Part shown: in pieces, positions 58,738 to 64,000 of the stretch | Numbering within the stretch: position 1 is the first letter of the stretch | Layout: the number at the start of each line of letters is the position of its first letter | Assembly: GCA_963932465.1 (NCBI GenBank) | Contig: OZ010794.1 | Coordinates: forward strand, 444,355,502-444,419,501 | Origin: Maratus speciosus | Taxonomy: Eukaryota > Arthropoda > Arachnida > Araneae > Salticidae | Direction: 5' to 3' | Length of the DNA: 64,000 nucleotides | Notes under the pieces: model-generated | Seen by the model: the letters and a program-made list of their open reading frames with translations, nothing else | The model's database searches: none | What the model was told of the DNA's origin: nothing | Position numbers and translations under genes: made by a program

Positions 58738-60955
58738 TTAATTTCGACGTCATTTAAAATTATCTATTATCACATTTGAAACGTTTTTTTAATAAGAGAA
58801 TCATCTTTGTTGCAGATTGTTCAGAAAATCGTTATTGGATATTGGATATTATTGACTTTACTACTTAATACATAACAAATATTGGTTACGCTAAATCTCA
58901 ATCTTTAGCCAATGATGTATTCTTCGAAAACACTTCCATTGAAACATTTAAGATTTCTCGAAGCTTCTGGAATTTTTAGGAATCTCGCATTAAATACATT
59001 TTTACGCAACGATATTCTGATGCACTGCTTATTCTTGTCCTTTGACATAATGGAAAATACATTTCTTCATTTCTTCAGGGGAACTTTACCGCTCCCCCTG
59101 TTATCACTATAAATTTATGTTCTCAATTTCCAGTAATTGTGCAAGTTTCAGGATTCGACTATATATATAAGCGTCACAGGATATTTCATCCTGCCTTTAA
59201 AAGATTACTTACTTTTCAACTACGGACCATCAGCATATGGTATAAATCATCCTGTAACAAATATGCTTGCCGAAAGGCAATCTCCTCTTACGAGACTTAC
59301 ATCCAATGCACATGTCCAACTTTTTTATAATTTTCTTTTGAGAAAACTGTTTTGGTGATCATTCTATAGTAGTTAAAAGAAAGCTTTTATCCAAATTATC
59401 CAAATAAATTTTTATCCAAGCATATTAAAATCACCCGAAAGTAAGCTATTTTGCTAATAAAATATTGTATCAAAATTGTGCGATTTACTTGATTTTTTAC
59501 CCGCCGATATGCTGTTTCTTTCAGGCAACAAAAAAAGTGTCGTAGCTAAAAAAATAACGCTACGTTGCATAAGCCAGCCGTAAAATGAAACTGATTTATC
59601 AATGTACGGTTAAATAATCTCTACTACAATTGTTTAAACTTCTAAGCATCGCACATTTTCAATTTTTACACCTTCGTATAGAAAAAAAAAGTAGTTTTAA
59701 CAGCAATTTGTTTGAAACCTGCATTTCAATTTATTTTTGAAATATTAATTTATTTTTGTAATTTTTAAAAAATTTTTGTAATGGTGGCAATTGAAGCATT
59801 CCGTTTCTGTAGAAAGTAAAGGGAAAATAGTAGATTACTATATCTTTTTGTTGCCATTTTCCTATATCAACTGACAAAAAATTGCAATTAAAATACGTGC
59901 TTATTTAAAAAATATATAAATGAATGATTTCTGATTAAACATGGTGCTATTATAAACTATATTTAATTTTAAGTATCCATATTAATGTTACAAACAAATG
60001 AAGGTATATGAATCATTAGATAGTCGATTTCTTTCTTGAATTTACGACATCGCTTTTTGCTGAGTTTATGTATTATTTCGCGATAGTGACGTCCTATGGA
60101 TACTTTTCTATAGATGTTGTATAAGATTGAAAATAATGCAATTGAAATCACACACTGATAAAACGCAAAGTTAAAAAAAAAATAAAAAAAATAGAGTGTC
60201 TTTATAAAAGAGCAGCGACTTTTAGTTTAAAATAATATTTGTTTGAGAGTTAGACTAACCAATGTAAAATGTATTTTTTATTATAACTAATTTTGTAGGT
60301 TTATTATAAATAAATAAACAATTTCTTTTATAATTTTTCTTTCGTGGAAATTCGACGGGTTCGACTACGTACTACTACTACTAATAATAATATATATTTT
60401 TTTCCTCATTGGAGGAGACATTAAATTCTAAAAATGGCTCCTTGTTTTTTTTTTTTTTTTTTTTTTATTATTATATTGGACGTTTTGATGCCGAAGGTTT
60501 GGGGCCGTTATCTAGCACAAAAATTAGATTGCACTTTGCGCATTATCTGCGCCGACACATTCACCGAATTAATTGAGAATAAATGTCTGAAATAAATATT
60601 CCGCATAATCTAAAACCGTAAAAAAACAAGGGCAACACATATTTTTTCGAATAGCAATAAAAAAGAAAATCACTGTTTTATGTAAAACTGGCTTCGTAGT
60701 CCGAAATTTTTATAAAAGCTTGCCTAGCTAAAAGAAATAAAAAAGAGTTAAAAACCTCTTCTCTTTTTCGTTTACTTACAACCGAGTATATTAATTAAAA
60801 AATTCCTCCTGCATTCCAGCATTTGTTTCAAATGTCTTTTAAATTATATCTTCCTTGTTGAATGAAAAATTCCATGTTAAATGAAACTTTTTTGAGAAAA
60901 AAAGAGCAATTTTCATTTTGAATGCAGAACAAAATGAAAAAAAAAAAGTAAAAGT

Positions 60956-60988
<33 letters not shown>

Positions 60989-61345
60989 GCTATCATAGTT
61001 GCAAAAATGTAGATTTCTGTGTCTTCAAAGTGTTAACTTTTCAATGAGTTCCTTCAAGAATATTAACTTATTATGTGCTTTTTTTTCTTCTTTTTTTGGT
61101 GTTACTTTATTTTTTTTTACAAGTGCATAAGCTACTTCAAAAAATTTAAAGCACTTTTTTAATTAAAAAGCAGACTTTCCTCATGTTAAACAATTTGCCA
61201 CATTTTCTAAAAAAATAACTGTGCTTATTACTAAACAAATAATTATTAAGATAATTTAAATGCCAAAGGAATGCATAAAATTTAGTTTTAAAAATGGTTT
61301 TATTGATTTTGACGTCATTTAAATTGTCTAGTATCACATTAGGGC

Positions 61346-61679
61346 GTGTTAATTTGGAGGGTAAAATTAAAAATTCGTGATTTTTGTGAATGAGGGGGTC
61401 CAAAAATTGCCTTTTGATGTGTAATATCCTAATTTAAAAGATTTATCCCAATTCATAAAGATTTACCTTGGTAAATTTGCGCTTGATTATAATCTGTATT
61501 GAAATTATCGAAAAAAGGGAATAACTTAATAAAAACTTCAACAAAATTTACTCAAAATGGGGTTTAATGAACTCAAACAATTTTATTTATATATTGTCTT
61601 TATTATGAAAAACCGCAAACACATTCTAAAAAAAGTTAAAAGCTTCAACAAACAATATTTATCAAATCTTGCTTCGATT
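61346..61679. other. Unassigned AT-rich sequence
   Basis: No feature recognised before the 3' end of the minus-strand degenerate gene. Confidence 0.4.
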
Positions 61680-63700
61680 CATTTCTAGACATATTCTTTT
61701 GCTTGCTTCCTGGCTTCTAATGAATCCTTTTCATTTCTCATGTGTATACACTTTGCAAGACCATAAGCCCCTGTTACTTATTTCACACACCTCTATATGG
61801 ACTGTCCATGACATGGCCACTTTTGAACTTGCATTGGCTCTTCAACAAACTTTTTTATTTCTGATATTTTGAGTTTACAAGTAAGTGGAGGCTCATATAC
61901 TTTTTCTAACCAGTCAATCAGTTTCAAAAGGGAAGTTGTATTTGGATTAACTGTAGGTATTTTCCTAGGCCGAACAGATAGGCCTCCTGATATATCATCA
62001 TCATCATTCCTTAATTCAATTATCTTCTGGACCTCAGCTTTTCTTTCTTCTTGGTCTTCTTAGCATAAAAGTGTCTGAAGCACCATTTCATTAAAAGCAA
62101 ACCACAATGAACGTCCGATTGTTGCAAAACAATATCTGCTACTCCCTTCTTCTGATATTTTAGGAGAAAGAATGTGACGAGGTCCTTCCACCCAAGAGAA
62201 TTTCGATTTGATTGTAAATCAGCACGGATAGTAAACACCAACCAACAATGTATTCCAAAAGCAATTGTAACTTCTTCAAGTTGTTGCCTTTCAGGCCATG
62301 TTTTAAAACCCATATGCGACAAATCCTATTTGCAGTTGTTAACCACCGAGAGTGGCTTATAGGACCAATTTCTAATAATGCCAGATCAGTTGAAAGTACA
62401 CCTGTCCTTATGGCCAGAGTTATGCTGTAACCATAAACCTGATCAGTAGACAGATCTTTGACAACAGTGTCACTCAATGCAACCAAAGTTTCTGGAAAAG
62501 GAATTCTGACAAATGACGGATTGATTTCAAGTTCTGTTGCAGCATCAAACATATTGCAAATCTTACTACTCCACTTGTTGTTAGACAAAGTTTTTCCAAC
62601 CCTGTGATCAAGTGTCGCAAAAGTAGTTCATTAGTATGAAGAGCACAAACCAACCAGATGAGTTTACATTTCAGCGTTGCCTCAACCCAATGCAAGACCA
62701 GTGGTGTAGTCGTAAATAAAACAGAGGGTATGCGTTCTAAGCAGAGGGTATACGCTCAAGGTGGAGCGTATACCCTAGAGCCTATATACTATAGCTTTCT
62801 TGGGAAACAGAGGGTATACGGTGTTCCTTAAAAAAATCCAGAAGGTATACGGCGTATACCCCCGTATACCCTCCACTACATCCCTGTGCAAGACTCCTCC
62901 TTCCCAACCAGTGTTAACATTCGTTGAGTCACCACCAATAGCCTGCAAACTTTAATTAATGCTGTTTTTCTCTAAAAAATCCACAAGATGGTTAGCAATA
63001 ACTTAAGCAGGATTCCTTTTGTTAAGTCTTTGTCTGGAGTAAAATGGCAAAAATACCTTCTTCCTGGATCACTGCAAATAGTGTAATGCTCTTCTTTCAC
63101 AATACTTGGACACTGATGACTTGAGTTATCTGCTTGTAACAGAACTTTGGTGGAATCTTGGCGTAAATCAAAGAAGATACATTCAATATTGCCTGTCCGG
63201 CATCGAACATGGTATTCTTCATAAAGTGATTTCATAAATTTTTCTTGCGACCTTTTTACGTTATTGTGATTAACCAAAGATATCCTGTCTCTTTCAGTAA
63301 TTAATCCAGTATCCAAAAATGCAGCTGTTGTAATGGCAGATGTAGCACGTAGACCGACACCATATCTAATACTTTGCAATGCAACATTGCGCATTGTAAT
63401 GTATTATACTGATTTGTACTTGAAGTAGAAGGGACATCAGCATCATCACATGGAATCTGCAAAGGATCTTCATATTCTTTATCTGTAAAATCAGTTAGCT
63501 CTTCCTTTTCGTAGGAGAAAAAAACTACATTTGTTTGTAATGTTAACTCTTCTTCCCTTTTCTGCTCATATTCAGAAATTCTTCTTAATTCATCTTCTTG
63601 CATCTTCTCCTTTTTAATTTGTCTTCTGTGCTCAGGTAGATCTGGTAATCCAATTTGATGCTGTTCAACACATCCAACCTTCTCTCTTTGACTATTTGTA
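61680..63700 (-). pseudogene. Degenerate gene of an uncharacterised multicopy family
   Basis: Read on the minus strand in several frames. From 63690: GCVEQHQIGLPDLPEHRRQI, then an acidic stretch (63603-63400). After a shift at about 63390 come RATSAITTAAFLDTGLITER, EEHYTICSDPGRRYFCHFTP and, in another frame, AIGGDSTNVNTGWEGG with a stop nearby. The hAT MITE 62699-62886 follows. Then WLVCALHTNELLLRHLI, IGPISHSRWLTTANRI, WLVFTIRADLQS, IPTVNPNTTSLLKLIDWLEK and WPCHGQSI. About 670 codons with at least four shifts and three stops. I recall this motif set (EEHY, SRWLTTANR, PCH) from proteins repeated many times in spider and other arthropod genomes. The function is unknown to me. Acidic and His residues in conserved positions would fit an enzyme, possibly a transposase, but that is a guess. 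Confidence 0.7.
62699..62886. mobile_element. hAT-type MITE (188 bp) inside the degenerate gene
   Basis: Perfect 8-bp duplication TGCAAGAC at 62691-62698 and 62887-62894. Ends are CAGTGGTGTAGTCG and, reversed, CAGGGATGTAGTGG. The interior repeats GAGGGTATACG or its inverse many times. Insert plus duplication is 196 nt, which shifts the frame of the host gene. Without it, minus-strand reading passes from GWEGGVLH directly to WVEATLKCKL. Confidence 0.92.
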
Positions 63701-64000
63701 TGATATAATAAAAATTAATAAAAATACACTCATCTGCAAATGAGTATTGCTAGTTTAAAAGCTTTTACGAGTGGAATATTATTTTTACAGATGTTATAGT
63801 ATTATATAAGTATATTCTTAACCTTTGAGTAGAAGTACAAACAGAAATAATGATAAGAAAGCAGTTCTTGAGAGAAAACAGTTTGCTGCGATTTTTACAT
63901 GAAACGGGAAAATATCACGAAATTAAAATAGCTATTTACCAAGCAAACCAATGTAATTGCCAGTTCATGTAAATATATTTGTGAATAGCTAACCAAAACA
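63701..64000. other. Unassigned AT-rich sequence
   Basis: It may hold the upstream part of the minus-strand gene, but no coding continuity is visible beyond about 63700. Confidence 0.4.

Larger units (their letters stand above)
55360..61345. repeat. ~3-kb tandem segmental duplication
   Basis: Unit 1 (about 55360-58880) and unit 2 (about 58900-61345) share two blocks: 55365-56380 with 58945-59490, and 57740-58800 with 60540-61345. Shared sequences include TTTCCAGTAATTGTGCAA, CATCAGCATATG and GAATGAAAAATTCCATGTTA. Unit 1 is longer because of insertions at 55457, 56425 and 58500. 59490-60540 has no recognisable feature apart from T runs. Confidence 0.88.

Overview
The window is AT-rich eukaryotic DNA that looks like intergenic arthropod sequence. 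It has no operons or bacterial-type genes. It holds an RNase H-bearing non-LTR retrotransposon, a BEL/Pao LTR element, mariner, pogo, hAT and piggyBac-like relics, a tRNA-derived SINE and rolling-circle (Helentron-like) elements. The mix fits a chelicerate or hemipteran; this placement is an inference. I found no intact host gene. Every recognisable coding stretch is a broken mobile-element gene or a degenerate multicopy gene.

Layout. 0-1.1 kb: low-complexity DNA. 1.1-7.2 kb: a nearly full-length R1/LOA/I-type LINE with frameshifts in both ORFs and a 200-bp TTAA-flanked insert in its RNase H domain. 7.4-7.9 kb: a broken N-terminal transposase fragment. 8.1-14.9 kb: three nested levels. A hAT-type element (8075-14874) holds a second hAT (8453-14327), which holds two Helentron-like elements, one with a 14-unit ~172-bp array and one with a 12-unit ~152-bp array. 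16.0-16.2 kb: a SINE with a 12-bp target duplication. 17.9-22.4 kb: a BEL/Pao element on the minus strand with both LTRs and a 5-bp target duplication, missing most of RT and integrase. 23.0-27.3 kb: a large inverted-repeat unit holding a dead mariner. 27.4-33.5 kb: a foldback element, a pogo relic and a reversed Helentron-like copy. 34-39.5 kb: a 2.4-kb TIR element with one nested MITE, a second copy of that MITE and a solo hAT. 40.9-51.2 kb: many nested TTAA elements and TA-target elements. 51.9-61.3 kb: two tandem duplications broken by insertions. 61.7-63.7 kb: a degenerate minus-strand gene of an uncharacterised family, split by a hAT MITE.

The most useful property of the window is that it contains paralogous empty sites for many of its insertions. 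Duplicated blocks show the uninterrupted sequence, so element ends and target sites can be read directly. This fixes the Helentron-like elements as inserting at T tracts without target duplication. It confirms several piggyBac-like MITEs as TTAA insertions, and it shows a common short palindrome 13-19 bases inside one end of these MITEs.
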